Source: Streptomyces sp. NRRL WC-3742 (GTDB lineage Bacteria > Actinomycetota > Actinomycetes > Streptomycetales > Streptomycetaceae). Taken from it: a stretch of 64,000 nt of DNA. The stretch lies in the NCBI RefSeq assembly GCF_000720635.1, contig NZ_JOCF01000019.1, forward strand, positions 29,293 through 93,292, in the 5' to 3' direction. The notes beneath the pieces were generated by a model. That model was not told where the DNA came from. It saw only the letters and a list, made by a program, of their open reading frames with translations, and made no database searches. Of the stretch, positions 24,095 through 33,142 are shown piece by piece. The position numbers and the translations under genes were made by a program. Every line of letters starts with the position of its first letter. The first letter of the stretch is position 1.

Positions 24095-25861
24095 TTACAG
24101 GTACTGCCCCGTGTTGGCGACGGTGTCGATGGAGCGGCCGGACTCGGCGCCCTGCTTCCCGGTGACGAGGGTGCGGATGAAGACGATCCGCTCGCCCTTC
24201 TTGCCGGAGATGCGGGCCCAGTCGTCCGGGTTGGTGGTGTTGGGCAGGTCCTCGTTCTCCTTGAACTCGTCCACGCAGGCGGCGAGCAGGTGGGAGACGC
24301 GAAGGCCGCGCTGACCGTGGTCGAGGAAGTCCTTGATGGCCATCTTCTTCGCGCGGTCGACGATGTTCTGGATCATCGCGCCGGAGTTGAAGTCCTTGAA
24401 GTACAGGACCTCCTTGTCACCGTTGGCGTAGGTGACCTCCAGGAAGCGGTTCTCCTCCGTCTCGGAGTACATCCGCTCCACCACGGACTGGATCATCGCG
24501 GCCACCGTGGCCCCGAGGGAGCCGTCGTGCTCCTTGAGGTCGTCCGGGTGGAACGGCAGCGAGTCCTTGAGGTACTTGGAGAAGATGTCCTTCGCGGCCT
24601 CGGCGTCGGGGCGCTCGATCTTGATCTTGACGTCCAGGCGGCCGGGCCGCAGGATCGCCGGGTCGATCATGTCCTCGCGGTTCGAGGCGCCGATGACGAT
24701 GACGTTCTCCAGGCCCTCCACGCCGTCGATCTCGGCGAGCAGCTGCGGGACGATGGTGTTCTCCACGTCCGAGCTGACACCCGAGCCGCGGGTGCGGAAG
24801 AGCGACTCCATCTCGTCGAAGAAGACGATGACGGGCGTGCCCTCGCTCGCCTTCTCCCGGGCCCGCTGGAAGACCAGGCGGATCTGCCGCTCGGTCTCGC
24901 CCACGTACTTGTTGAGCAGCTCGGGGCCCTTGATGTTGAGGAAGTAGCTCTTCCCCTGCGGGCGGCCGGTGACCTCGGCGACCTTCTTGGCCAGCGAGTT
25001 GGCGACCGCCTTGGCGATGAGCGTCTTGCCGCAGCCGGGCGGGCCGTAGAGCAGGACGCCCTTGGGCGGGCGCAGCTCGTACTCCTTGAAGAGGTCGGCG
25101 TGCAGGTACGGCAGCTCGACCGCGTCGCGGATCTGCTCGATCTGGTTGCCGAGGCCGCCGATCTGGCGGTAGTCGATGTCCGGGACCTCCTCGAGGACCA
25201 GCTCCTCGACCTCGGACTTCGGCACGACCTCGTACACGTAGCCGGAACGCGGTTCCAGCAGCAGTGCGTCCCCCGCCCGGATGGTGATCCCCCGCAGCGG
25301 TTCCGCGAGGCGCACCACCCGCTCGTCGTCGGTGTGGCCGATGACCAGGGCGCGTTCGCCGTCCTCGAGGATCTCCTTGAGGGTGACGATCTCGCCGATG
25401 CGCTCGAAGGCCATCGCGTCCACGATGTTGAGGGCCTCGTTGAGCATCACCTCCTGGCCGCGCCGCAGTTCGTCGAGGGCGACGGTGGGGCTGACGTTGA
25501 CGCGGAGCTTGCGCCCCCCGGTGAAGATGTCCGCGGTGCCGTCCTCGTTGGCTTCGAGGAAGGTGCCGAAGCCCGCCGGGGGCTGTGCCAGCCGGTCCAC
25601 TTCCTCCTTGAGGGCCACGATCTGGTCGCGGGCCTCACGCAGGGTGGAGGCGAGCCGTTCGTTCTGGGCGGTCACGCCGGCCAGGTTGGTCTGGAGCTCG
25701 ACGATCCGCTCTTCGAGGATTCTCGAATTGCGCGGCGAGTCGGCGAGCTTGCGGCGCAGCACGGCGATTTCCTGCTCAAGGAACGAGACCTGAGCGGCCT
25801 CGTCGGAACCACGAGCGGGCCTGCCGGTGCTGCGGTTGTAGTCGTCATCGTGGGCTGCCAC
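24095..25861 (-). CDS. arc: Proteasomal AAA ATPase Arc (Mpa)
   Basis: This 588-residue hexameric unfoldase threads pupylated proteins into the 20S core. The N-terminal coiled coil (about 25-90, [21 protein letters not shown] onward) binds Pup. Two OB-like domains follow, then the AAA module: Walker [15 protein letters not shown], Walker [13 protein letters not shown] and second-region arginines in [12 protein letters not shown]. The extreme C-terminus GQYL carries the penultimate tyrosine used to dock on the alpha ring. I take GTG 25861 because GGAGG sits at 8-10 bases; the GTG at 25870 is too close to it. It is the first gene of the Pup-proteasome block. Confidence 0.97.
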   Translation of the reverse strand: MAAHDDDYNRSTGRPARGSDEAAQVSFLEQEIAVLRRKLADSPRNSRILEERIVELQTNLAGVTAQNERLASTLREARDQIVALKEEVDRLAQPPAGFGTFLEANEDGTADIFTGGRKLRVNVSPTVALDELRRGQEVMLNEALNIVDAMAFERIGEIVTLKEILEDGERALVIGHTDDERVVRLAEPLRGITIRAGDALLLEPRSGYVYEVVPKSEVEELVLEEVPDIDYRQIGGLGNQIEQIRDAVELPYLHADLFKEYELRPPKGVLLYGPPGCGKTLIAKAVANSLAKKVAEVTGRPQGKSYFLNIKGPELLNKYVGETERQIRLVFQRAREKASEGTPVIVFFDEMESLFRTRGSGVSSDVENTIVPQLLAEIDGVEGLENVIVIGASNREDMIDPAILRPGRLDVKIKIERPDAEAAKDIFSKYLKDSLPFHPDDLKEHDGSLGATVAAMIQSVVERMYSETEENRFLEVTYANGDKEVLYFKDFNSGAMIQNIVDRAKKMAIKDFLDHGQRGLRVSHLLAACVDEFKENEDLPNTTNPDDWARISGKKGERIVFIRTLVTGKQGAESGRSIDTVANTGQYL

Positions 25862-26145
25862 GGTCCTCACCTCCTCCGGGGAGCTGGACGCTTCCAGACC
25901 CTACCTGGGACCAGGGGTCCGTAAACCCCTAGATCAAGAAAGATGGAACGGGCGTGTCCGATCTTCGCCCCAGCGTGCTTCCCCTCTGCTAAGGGGATAC
26001 CCACCGCGCACCGCCCAAAGCAGGCCAGATGTATCGTCGAGCGAAGTGATATCCGATCGCGACCGGTACTCAGGGTCCGATCGTTGTACGAATGGCGGGA
26101 TTACCCCGGAAACGGGGTCGACCCGGGACAGAAACGGCAGGGGAC

Positions 26146-26451
26146 ATGTCGGTGACCGAGCAGACGGCGACGCAGGCCGAGCAACTGGAGGTGTGGATCG
26201 ACCAGGATCTGTGCACCGGCGACGGCATCTGCGCGCAGTACGCCCCCGAGGTCTTCGAGCTGGACATCGACGGGCTGGCCTATGTGAAGGGCCCTGACGA
26301 GGAGTTGCGCCAGCAACCCGGGGAGACCGCCCCGGTGCCGCTGACGATCCTTCAGGACGTGGTGGACTCGGCGAAGGAGTGCCCCGGCGACTGCATCCAC
26401 GTGCGCCGGGTCTCGGACCGGGTCGAGGTGTACGGGCCTGACGCCGAGTAG
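26146..26451 (+). CDS. Ferredoxin (single 3Fe-4S/4Fe-4S cluster)
   Basis: 101 residues of the small actinobacterial ferredoxin type that partners P450s and other oxidoreductases. The cluster cysteines are in LCTGDGICAQYAPEVF, where a residue other than Cys occupies the fourth ligand position, and in CPGDCIHV. This pattern suggests a [3Fe-4S] form. The N-terminal about 18 residues are extended. Start ATG 26146 follows AGGGGAC. It diverges from arc, with about 285 bp between them. The partner is unknown; no P450 is adjacent, although a P450 lies 32 kb away. Confidence 0.9.
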   Translation: MSVTEQTATQAEQLEVWIDQDLCTGDGICAQYAPEVFELDIDGLAYVKGPDEELRQQPGETAPVPLTILQDVVDSAKECPGDCIHVRRVSDRVEVYGPDAE

Positions 26452-26469
26452 CGGCGGGCCCTGCGGGCC

Positions 26470-27075
26470 CTACGTACGGCTGACCGGGGCGGCGGTCTGG
26501 GAGCGTTCCCAGCCGCCGCCCCTGCGCGTCCAGGTCAGGTCGAGCGAGAGGTCGGGGGCGTAGCGCGGCACGTCGTCGCTCGAATACCCCTGCGCGTGGC
26601 CGGTGATGGCCCCGTCCGAGCGCAGCGCGAGCCGGCCGACGGTGAGGTTCTCCCGCTCGGAGAGCAGGGTGGCGAGCACGGTGGGGGTGCGGTCGGCGCC
26701 GAAGCCCAGCAGGTAGACGGCGTCCGGCGGGGTGCCGTTCTCGGCGTCGCAGTGCGCGGCGACGACGGTGGCCGGTTTGCCGTCGGCGAGGACGGCGGGC
26801 ACGCTGAGCGCGGCCTTCACCGGGAACGGGCCGCAGTCGAGCGGCAGTTGTGCCCCGCTCGGGTCGGGGGCGGCGGCCGGGGGCAGCGCCGAGGGGGTGG
26901 AGCGCAGCGGCACCGGGGTGCCGGTCGCCGGGGAGGCGGCGAGGGCGGTGGCGACCACCGCGCCGCAGCCGGCGAGGGCAAGGGCCCAGTGCCAGGCGGA
27001 AGTTCGCGGGTGCCCGGGGCCCGTACGGCCCCGCGGTGTCTGCTGTCCGGCCTGCGCCTTGACCGCGGTCTCCAC
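26470..27075 (-). CDS. Conserved membrane-anchored or secreted protein, unknown function
   Basis: 201 residues from GTG 27075, with AGGGGACGCCT just before it. A charged N-terminus is followed by a hydrophobic segment (ALALAGCGAVVATALAASPA, about residues 27-46) that could be a signal anchor. The rest is a soluble extracellular domain with two cysteines (LDCGPF and AHCDAEN), which may pair. I do not recognise the domain. It converges with the ferredoxin gene. Confidence 0.65.
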   Translation of the reverse strand: METAVKAQAGQQTPRGRTGPGHPRTSAWHWALALAGCGAVVATALAASPATGTPVPLRSTPSALPPAAAPDPSGAQLPLDCGPFPVKAALSVPAVLADGKPATVVAAHCDAENGTPPDAVYLLGFGADRTPTVLATLLSERENLTVGRLALRSDGAITGHAQGYSSDDVPRYAPDLSLDLTWTRRGGGWERSQTAAPVSRT

Positions 27076-27150
27076 CAGGCGTCCCCTCCAGTGGTGTCCA
27101 GTGGTGCGGGTGAGCCAGCATCGTCCCACACCGGGGCGGCGCGCACGACG

Positions 27151-27188
27151 AAGGGGGTGGTACGGGCCGAAGCCCGCACCACCCCCTT
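27151..27188 (-). terminator. Terminator of trmI
   Basis: 11-bp perfect arms aagggggtggt / accaccccctt with an inner hairpin (cgggc/gcccg). Located 36 bp after the trmI stop on the minus strand. Confidence 0.75.
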
Positions 27189-27215
27189 CACATCGCTTCA
27201 CATCACTTCACATCG
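27186..27215. repeat. Three 10-bp tandem repeats
   Basis: cttcacatcg, cttcacatca, cttcacatcg in a row between the trmI stop codon and its terminator. Probably slippage-derived, with no known role. Confidence 0.85.
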
Positions 27216-27223
27216 CTGAACGG

Positions 27224-28183
27224 TCAGCCGAGGTCCGGCTGCTCCGGGTCCGCCTCGCGGGCGGCCTTGCGGGCGGCGGCGCGCTCCTGGAGCGTCATCT
27301 CGGACGCCCCGTTGTCGTAGTCCTCGCCGTACGCGCCCTTGGCGGGGCGGCGGCGGCGCAGCGGCGGCTCGACGCCGTCCGCCAGGCGGCGGGCGGTGAG
27401 CAGGAAGCCGGTGTGGCCGATCATCCGGTGGTCCGGGCGGACGGCCAGGCCCTCCAGGTGCCAGGTGCGGACCATGGTCTCCCACGCCTGCGGCTCGGTG
27501 AAGCTGCCGTGCTCGCGCAGCGCCTCGACGGTGCGCGACATCTGCGTGGTGGTGGCCACGTAGCAGCAGATCAGGCCGCCGGGGACGAGCGCGCCTGCGG
27601 CGACGTCCAGGCACTCCCAGGGGGCGAGCATGTCGAGGATGACGCGGTCGACGTCGGTCTCGACCAGGTTGTCCTGGAGGTCGCCGACGGTGAGCTTCCA
27701 CGCCGGGTGCGGGCCGCCGAAGTAGCGCTCCACGTTGCCCTGGGCGATGTCGGCGAAGTCCTGCCGGCGCTCGTACGAGGCGAGCATGCCGGTGTCGCCG
27801 ACGGCGCGCAGCAGGTACGTGCTGAGCGCTCCCGAGCCGACTCCGGCCTCGACCACGCGGGCACCCGCGAAGATGTCGGCCATCGCCAGGATCTGACCCG
27901 CGTCCTTGGGGTAGATCACGGCGGCGCCGCGCGGCATGGACAGGACGTAGTCGGGGAGCAGGGGGCGCAGCGCGAGGTACGGGACGTTCCCCGTGGTGCG
28001 CACGACCGTGCCCTCGGGGGCGCCGATCAGCTCGTCGTGGGGGAACGCACCCTTGTGGGTGTGGAACTGGTTCCCGGCCTGGAGCGTGAACGTGTAGTGG
28101 CGACCCTTGGGGTCGGTCAGCTGGACCTGGTCCCCGACCTGGAAGGGCCCGCGTCGGCGGGCGGCACCGGTCGGTTCGGACAT
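27224..28183 (-). CDS. trmI: tRNA (adenine-58-N1)-methyltransferase TrmI
   Basis: This 319-residue SAM-dependent enzyme makes m1A58 in the T-loop of tRNAs. An N-terminal beta domain (to about residue 90, GPFQVGDQVQLTDPKGRHYTF) is followed by the Rossmann methyltransferase domain: SAM loop VVEAGVGSGALSTYLL, acidic segment YERRQDFADIAQGNVERYF, and LDMLAPWECLD. A charged C-terminal tail (about 270-319) is typical of actinobacteria. Start ATG 28183. Confidence 0.94.
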   Translation of the reverse strand: MSEPTGAARRRGPFQVGDQVQLTDPKGRHYTFTLQAGNQFHTHKGAFPHDELIGAPEGTVVRTTGNVPYLALRPLLPDYVLSMPRGAAVIYPKDAGQILAMADIFAGARVVEAGVGSGALSTYLLRAVGDTGMLASYERRQDFADIAQGNVERYFGGPHPAWKLTVGDLQDNLVETDVDRVILDMLAPWECLDVAAGALVPGGLICCYVATTTQMSRTVEALREHGSFTEPQAWETMVRTWHLEGLAVRPDHRMIGHTGFLLTARRLADGVEPPLRRRRPAKGAYGEDYDNGASEMTLQERAAARKAAREADPEQPDLG

Positions 28184-28262
28184 GCGGGCAATCCTACGGG
28201 AAGCGCACCGGCCCGCCCGACCAGGGCTGTCGCGGAACGATCACGGCCTCCCGCGCGGCCGC

Positions 28263-29471
28263 TCAGTACCGGGCCAGGGCGGAGCTGAGGCGCTGCTCGA
28301 TGTCGGTGAGCGCGGCGACGCCGAACATCCGGCCGTCCGCCTCGACGACGAGGTACTCCCCCGCCGGGGTGGCCTGGAGGGCGCGCAGCAGGTCCTCGCC
28401 GCCGAGGTCGGCGTCCAGGCGCATGCCGGGCTCCAGGTCGCGGGAGAGCGGGCCGACGGAGACCCAGGGGCGGCGGTGCTCGGGCACGGCCCGTACGGCC
28501 GACTCGCGGACGATGGCGATCGGCTCGCCCCGGCCGTCCACCACCACGACGGCGCCGGCCTGGGCCTCGCGGGCGCGGCGCATGGCCTCGCCGAGGGGGG
28601 TGTCGGCGGTGACCTCGACGGCGCGGCGGGCGATGTCGCGCAGCCTCAGGCCCGGCAGGACCTCCTTGAGGCGGGCGTTGCGCAGGCTGCCCGTCGCGCC
28701 GTTCCAGATGATCGCGGCGAGGACGGCGGCCAGGACGGCGTCGACCAGGGTGTCGGTTCCGGAGCGCTCGGTGGTGCGGGCCGCGTTGAGCAGCGGCAGG
28801 CCGACGAGGACGGCGACGGCGAGCACCCGGCCCGCCCAGGCGGCGGCGACGGTGCCGGCCATGGGCCTGCCGGTGATCGCCCAGACCACGGCGCGCAGCA
28901 TCCGGCCGCCGTCCAGCGGCAGGCCCGGCAGCAGGTTGAAGGCGGCGACGACGAAGTTGGCGACCGTCAGCCCGGTGAGCAGCACCCCGGGCACGGTGGA
29001 GAGCTCCACGGCCTGCACGGCCAGCAGGAACAGCCCACCGAGGACGAGCGAGAGCAGCGGGCCGACGAAGGCGAGCCAGAACTCGCGCCAGGGCGACTCG
29101 GCCTCGTTCTCGATCTCCGAGACGCCGCCGAAGAACTGCAGCTGGATGCGCCGCACCCCGAGCCGGTAGCGCAGCGCGACCAGGGTGTGGGCGAGCTCGT
29201 GCACCAGGACGGAGGCGTAGAAGGCGACGGCGAAGAAGAACGCGAGGAGGTAGCGGGCGCCGCCGAGGTCGGGCAGGACGTCGCCGAGCTGGCCGCCGAA
29301 GACCCAGGTGATCAGCGCGGCGATGACGAACCAGGAGGGGGTGACGTAGATCGGCACGCCGAAGGGGCGGCCCATCAGGATGCCGCCGCCGCGCCCGGGC
29401 GGCTCCGGGCGGCGCCCGCGGTCGTCCTTCGGCGGCTGGTCGGAGGTCTGCTGCCCCCTGCTGTCGCTCAC
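28263..29471 (-). CDS. Site-2-type intramembrane metalloprotease (M50) with CBS domain pair
   Basis: 402 residues. The zinc-binding helix VLVHELAHTLVAL (HExxH) and the third-ligand motif NLLPGLPLDGGRML mark an M50 site-2 protease. About six membrane segments cover residues 40-260, and a cytoplasmic CBS-domain pair follows (about 275-400, RRAVEVTADTPLGEAM, then MFGVAALTDIEQRL). This architecture corresponds to Rip3-like proteins of actinobacteria, which may cleave membrane-bound regulators under control of a nucleotide sensed by the CBS pair. GTG 29471 follows AAGGGA. The RecB-like gene diverges from it. Confidence 0.92.
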   Translation of the reverse strand: MSDSRGQQTSDQPPKDDRGRRPEPPGRGGGILMGRPFGVPIYVTPSWFVIAALITWVFGGQLGDVLPDLGGARYLLAFFFAVAFYASVLVHELAHTLVALRYRLGVRRIQLQFFGGVSEIENEAESPWREFWLAFVGPLLSLVLGGLFLLAVQAVELSTVPGVLLTGLTVANFVVAAFNLLPGLPLDGGRMLRAVVWAITGRPMAGTVAAAWAGRVLAVAVLVGLPLLNAARTTERSGTDTLVDAVLAAVLAAIIWNGATGSLRNARLKEVLPGLRLRDIARRAVEVTADTPLGEAMRRAREAQAGAVVVVDGRGEPIAIVRESAVRAVPEHRRPWVSVGPLSRDLEPGMRLDADLGGEDLLRALQATPAGEYLVVEADGRMFGVAALTDIEQRLSSALARY

Positions 29472-29638
29472 CGTGATCCCTTCGGTCGTCTCCGCCGCGT
29501 CGTGCCCGGTGCGCCCACGCTACGTGATCGCGGGCCTGCCGCGGCGCGGGCCCCACGATCCCTTCATACCCATCGCGGGGGGTGCCCTGGCAGAGCCGTG
29601 GCAGCGGGATGACAGCGAAGGGCAATAGGGTCGTGGGC

Positions 29639-30559
29639 ATGCAGCAGACCGACACCACCACACCGGCCGTGGCCGCGGCCCGCCCGGCGGCGGCGCCGAC
29701 CGGCCTGTCCCCGTCCCGGGCGGGGGACTTCCTGACCTGTCCCCTGCTGTACCGGCTGCGGGTGATCGACCGGCTTCCGGAGCCGCCGAGCGCGGCGGCG
29801 ACCAGGGGCACCCTGGTGCACGCGGTGCTGGAGCGGCTGTTCGACTCCCCCGCGACAGAGCGCACGCCCGAGCGGGCGCTCGGGCTGCTGCGCCCGCAGT
29901 GGGAGCGGCTGCTCGGGGAACGGCCGGAGCTGGCCGGATTGTTCCCGGAGGATCCGGACGGCGCGGCGCTGACCCGCTGGCTGGCGGACGCCGAGAAGCT
30001 GGTCGGCCAGTGGTTCCGCCTGGAGGACCCGACGCGGCTGCACCCGGTGGAGCGCGAGCTGTACGTGGAGACGGCGCTGGAGTCGGGCCTGCTGCTGCGC
30101 GGGTACATCGACCGGGTGGACGTCGCCCCGACCGGCGAGGTCCGGCTGGTGGACTACAAGACCGGCCGGGCGCCCTCGCGGGACTTCGAGGGCAAGGCGA
30201 TGTTCCAGATGAAGTTCTACGCGCTGGTGGTGTGGCGCTGGAAGGGCGTGATCCCCCGGCGGCTGCAACTGGTCTACCTCGGCGGGGGCGGGGACGTGGT
30301 GAGCTACGACCCGGACGAGGCGGACCTGCTGGCGGTGGAGCGCAAGCTGCTGGCGCTGTGGGAGCGGATCGGCCACGCCGTGGCCACCGGGGATTTCCCG
30401 GCCACCCGCAACCGGCTCTGCGACTGGTGCGATCATCAGGCCAGTTGCCCGGAGTTCGGGGGCACCCCGCCGCCGTACCCCCTTCCCGTGGCAGCACGAG
30501 CACGTACGTCTGAAGAGGACGATCCCACGGGGGATCTGAGGAGCAAGGAGTCCGAGTGA
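29639..30559 (+). CDS. RecB-family PD-(D/E)XK exonuclease with Fe-S cysteines
   Basis: 306 residues. The nuclease core is visible: LRGYIDRVDVAPTG, then VRLVDYKTGRAP (the D...DxK active site), and a downstream QMKFYALVVWRW helix. An N-terminal cysteine (FLTCPLLYRLR) together with a C-terminal CDWCDHQASCPE cluster gives the four ligands of the AddB/Cas4-type [4Fe-4S] site. The activity predicted is single-strand exonuclease in DNA repair. It is not next to a helicase. Start ATG 29639 is chosen because homology begins about 20 residues later. Its stop codon overlaps the start of the response regulator (GTGA). Confidence 0.88.
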   Translation: MQQTDTTTPAVAAARPAAAPTGLSPSRAGDFLTCPLLYRLRVIDRLPEPPSAAATRGTLVHAVLERLFDSPATERTPERALGLLRPQWERLLGERPELAGLFPEDPDGAALTRWLADAEKLVGQWFRLEDPTRLHPVERELYVETALESGLLLRGYIDRVDVAPTGEVRLVDYKTGRAPSRDFEGKAMFQMKFYALVVWRWKGVIPRRLQLVYLGGGGDVVSYDPDEADLLAVERKLLALWERIGHAVATGDFPATRNRLCDWCDHQASCPEFGGTPPPYPLPVAARARTSEEDDPTGDLRSKESE

Positions 30560-31227
30560 CGATCCGAGTGCTGCTGGTCGACGACCAGCCGCTGCTGCGC
30601 ACGGGTTTCCGGATGATCCTGGAGGCCGAGACCGACCTGGTGGTGGTCGGTGAGGCCGGCGACGGACAGCAGGCGCTGGACCAGGTGCGGGCGCTGCAGC
30701 CCGACGTGGTGCTGATGGACATCCGGATGCCGCGGATGGACGGCGTCGAGGCGACCCGCAGGATCGCCGGCCCCGGGCGCGACGGCCCGGCCAAGGTGCT
30801 GGTGCTGACCACCTTCGACCTGGACGAGTACGTGGTGGAGGCGCTGCGCGCGGGCGCGAGCGGCTTCCTCCTCAAGGACGTCCCGGCCGAGGAGCTGGTG
30901 CAGGCCATCCGGGTGGTCGCGGACGGCGCGGCCATGCTGGCGCCGAGCATCACCCGCCGGCTGCTGGACATGTACGCCACCAAGCTGCCCTCGGGCGAGG
31001 AGGCGCCGCCGCAGGCCCTGGGCGCGCTGACCGACCGGGAGCTGGAGGTGCTGAAGCTGGTGGCCCGCGGGCTGTCGAACGCGGAGATCGCCGCCGAGCT
31101 GTTCGTCAGCGAGACGACGGTCAAGACACACGTCGGCCACGTGCTGACCAAGCTCCAGCTGCGCGACCGGGTGCAGGCCGCGGTGTACGCCTACGAGAGC
31201 GGGCTGGTGCGCCCCGGCGCCCTGTAG
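30556..31227 (+). CDS. NarL/FixJ-type two-component response regulator (orphan)
   Basis: 223 residues. The receiver domain has the acidic pair in LLVDDQPLL, the phosphorylatable aspartate in VVLMDIRMPRMDG (about Asp54), the Thr in VLVLTTFD and the Lys in LLKDVPAEEL. The C-terminal LuxR HTH is LTDRELEVLKLVARGLSNAEIAAELFVSETTVKTHV. No histidine kinase gene is next to it, so its partner must be elsewhere. The GTG start overlaps the nuclease stop by 4 bp, an unusual coupling of a repair nuclease with a regulator. Confidence 0.94.
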   Translation: MTIRVLLVDDQPLLRTGFRMILEAETDLVVVGEAGDGQQALDQVRALQPDVVLMDIRMPRMDGVEATRRIAGPGRDGPAKVLVLTTFDLDEYVVEALRAGASGFLLKDVPAEELVQAIRVVADGAAMLAPSITRRLLDMYATKLPSGEEAPPQALGALTDRELEVLKLVARGLSNAEIAAELFVSETTVKTHVGHVLTKLQLRDRVQAAVYAYESGLVRPGAL

Positions 31228-31243
31228 GACACCTGTAGGACAC

Positions 31244-31290
31244 GCACGAGGAAGGCCCGCTCCGGCGTCCGGAGCGGGCCTTCCTCGTGC
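31244..31290. terminator. Bidirectional terminator between response regulator and SBP genes
   Basis: A perfect 22-bp stem with a 3-base loop (arms 31244-31265 and 31269-31290) between convergent genes. An 11-bp tandem duplication (ctgtaggacac twice) lies just before it. Confidence 0.9.
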
Positions 31291-31292
31291 GC

Positions 31293-32906
31293 CTAGTTGC
31301 TGCGGCCGATGTCCCAGAAGCGGAACACGCCGGTGGTGTCGACGGTGGACTCGACGCCGGTGATGTACGAGCGCGCGGCGAAGAACGCCTTGTTCTGGTA
31401 CAGCGGGATGAGCGGCGCGTTCTCCGCGACGATCTGCTGGATCTGCGCGTAGCCGGCGGCGGCGGCGCTGCGGTCGGCCTGCTTGAGGCCGTCCGGCACC
31501 AGCTTGCCGCTGATCCGCGGGTCGTCCCAGCCGTGGTGGTAGGCGCCGCCCTGGACGATCAGCGGGGCGATGTAGTTGTCCGGGTCCGGGTAGTCGGCGA
31601 ACCAACCGATGATGTACGCCTGGTACTTGCCCTCGGACCAGCCCTTCTTGTAGGCGTCCCAGTCGGGCTCCTGCTGGACGGTCACCTGGAACAGGCCGCC
31701 GACCTCGAGCTGCTTCTTGAGCGTCTCCGGTTCGGCGTTGCCGGCCCGCGAGCGCGACCAGGTGAGGTTGAGCTTGACCGGCAGCTGGACCTTGGCGTCG
31801 GTGAGGATCTTCTTCGCCTTGGCGGTGTCCTGGTCGCCGTAGCGGTCGAAGTAGGCGGTGGTGTGGCCGTTGACGCCGGCCGGGACGAGCGCGTACAGCG
31901 GCTGGACGGTCCGGGCGAAGACGTCGCGGGCGAGCGCCTTGCGGTCGAGCAGCTGGGCGGCGGCCTGGCGGACGGCGACGTTGCCGCCGACGGAGTCCTT
32001 GGTGTTGAAGACCAGCGAGCGGGTGTCGTTGCTGTCGCCCTCGACGACCTGCACGTCCGAGGCGCCGGACTGCTGGTCGGAGTGCATCTGGGCGGCGGTG
32101 TTCGGCTCCAGGCTGTTGTCGGTGAGGTCGACCTCGCCCTTGTCCAGCGCGGTCTTGAGGTCGGCCGGCTGGTCGAAGTACCGCACGGTGAACTTGCTGT
32201 TGCGCGGCTTGGCCTCGCCGCTGTACTTGTCGTTGGTCACCAGCACGACCTTGCCGAGCCGCTGCCCGTCGCCCTTGCCGGCCTTGACCATCTCGACCGA
32301 GTCGAAGCGGTACGGGCCGGAGCCGACCAGCTTGTCGTTGGCGACGAGCTTGTCCGCCGGGTACGCCTGGTGGTCGACGATGGCGCCGGCCGGGCCGGCG
32401 AGCTTGGCCGGGAGGGTGGCGTCGGGGGCGCCAAGGTGGAAGAGCACCTCGTTGTCGCCCTTGGCCTCGACCGTCTTGATGGAGGAGAGCAGCGAGCCCG
32501 GGCCGTTGGGGTCGTTGATCTTCCGGGTGCGCTCGACGGAGAACACCACGTCCTGGGCGGTCAGCGGGTGGCCGTTGGAGAACTTGAGGCCGGGGCGCAG
32601 GGTGCAGTGGTACTGCATGGCGTCGGCGCCGGAGAACTCGCAGGACTGCGCGGCGTCCGGGGAGGGCGCGCTGGAGGCGGCGGGGAAGGCCAGCAGCGAC
32701 TGGAAGGTGTTGCGCAGCAGCATCCAGGACGCGGAGTCGTACGCGGCGGCCGGGTCCAGCACGCCGGTGAGCTGGGTCGTCCCCATGGTGATCGCCTTGC
32801 CGTCGCCGCCCTTGACGGCGTCGGTCACCGACCCGCAGCCGGTCAGCGTCACGGCGACCAGGCCGGCACAACCGAGTGCTGCCAGGCGTTCAGCGGGAGT
32901 TCTCAC
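31293..32906 (-). CDS. Peptide-type ABC transporter substrate-binding lipoprotein (orphan)
   Basis: 537 residues of SBP family 5 (OppA/DppA). The signal peptide has the lipobox VTLTGC, so the protein is lipid-anchored outside the membrane. Typical segments are YHCTLRPGLKFSNGHPLTAQDVVFSVER near residue 100 and the C-terminal AYIIGWFADYPDPDNYIAPL. Ligand is presumably a peptide or similar nitrogen compound. No permease or ATPase genes are adjacent, so it either serves a transporter encoded elsewhere or acts as a sensor. Start GTG 32906 has AAGGA at good spacing. Confidence 0.93.
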   Translation of the reverse strand: MRTPAERLAALGCAGLVAVTLTGCGSVTDAVKGGDGKAITMGTTQLTGVLDPAAAYDSASWMLLRNTFQSLLAFPAASSAPSPDAAQSCEFSGADAMQYHCTLRPGLKFSNGHPLTAQDVVFSVERTRKINDPNGPGSLLSSIKTVEAKGDNEVLFHLGAPDATLPAKLAGPAGAIVDHQAYPADKLVANDKLVGSGPYRFDSVEMVKAGKGDGQRLGKVVLVTNDKYSGEAKPRNSKFTVRYFDQPADLKTALDKGEVDLTDNSLEPNTAAQMHSDQQSGASDVQVVEGDSNDTRSLVFNTKDSVGGNVAVRQAAAQLLDRKALARDVFARTVQPLYALVPAGVNGHTTAYFDRYGDQDTAKAKKILTDAKVQLPVKLNLTWSRSRAGNAEPETLKKQLEVGGLFQVTVQQEPDWDAYKKGWSEGKYQAYIIGWFADYPDPDNYIAPLIVQGGAYHHGWDDPRISGKLVPDGLKQADRSAAAAGYAQIQQIVAENAPLIPLYQNKAFFAARSYITGVESTVDTTGVFRFWDIGRSN

Positions 32907-33142
32907 GGGCGCGTCCTTGGGCTGGGGTACGAACCCGAGTAGCGTGCCATATCGAACACATTCGACCGGTACCCGTGAAGATGACGTTTGGGATACGGGA
33001 GTTGGGGGCAGTCGGCGATACCCGACGAGTTGTCAGGCATTGCCCGATTTCTCCCCGGGGCGAACCTCGAAGGCGGTACGAACAAATCCCCTTACCAGCC
33101 GGTAGGGGCGCCCGCGATGAGATGACAATCACACTCAAACAT

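Noticed and set aside
26038..26056. Third GAGCGAAG-like copy near 26040
   Set aside because: Only eight or nine bases match, which is expected by chance at this composition.
26092..26145. Upstream start for the ferredoxin at ATG 26092
   Set aside because: It adds 18 non-homologous residues; ATG 26146 has AGGGGAC at the correct spacing.
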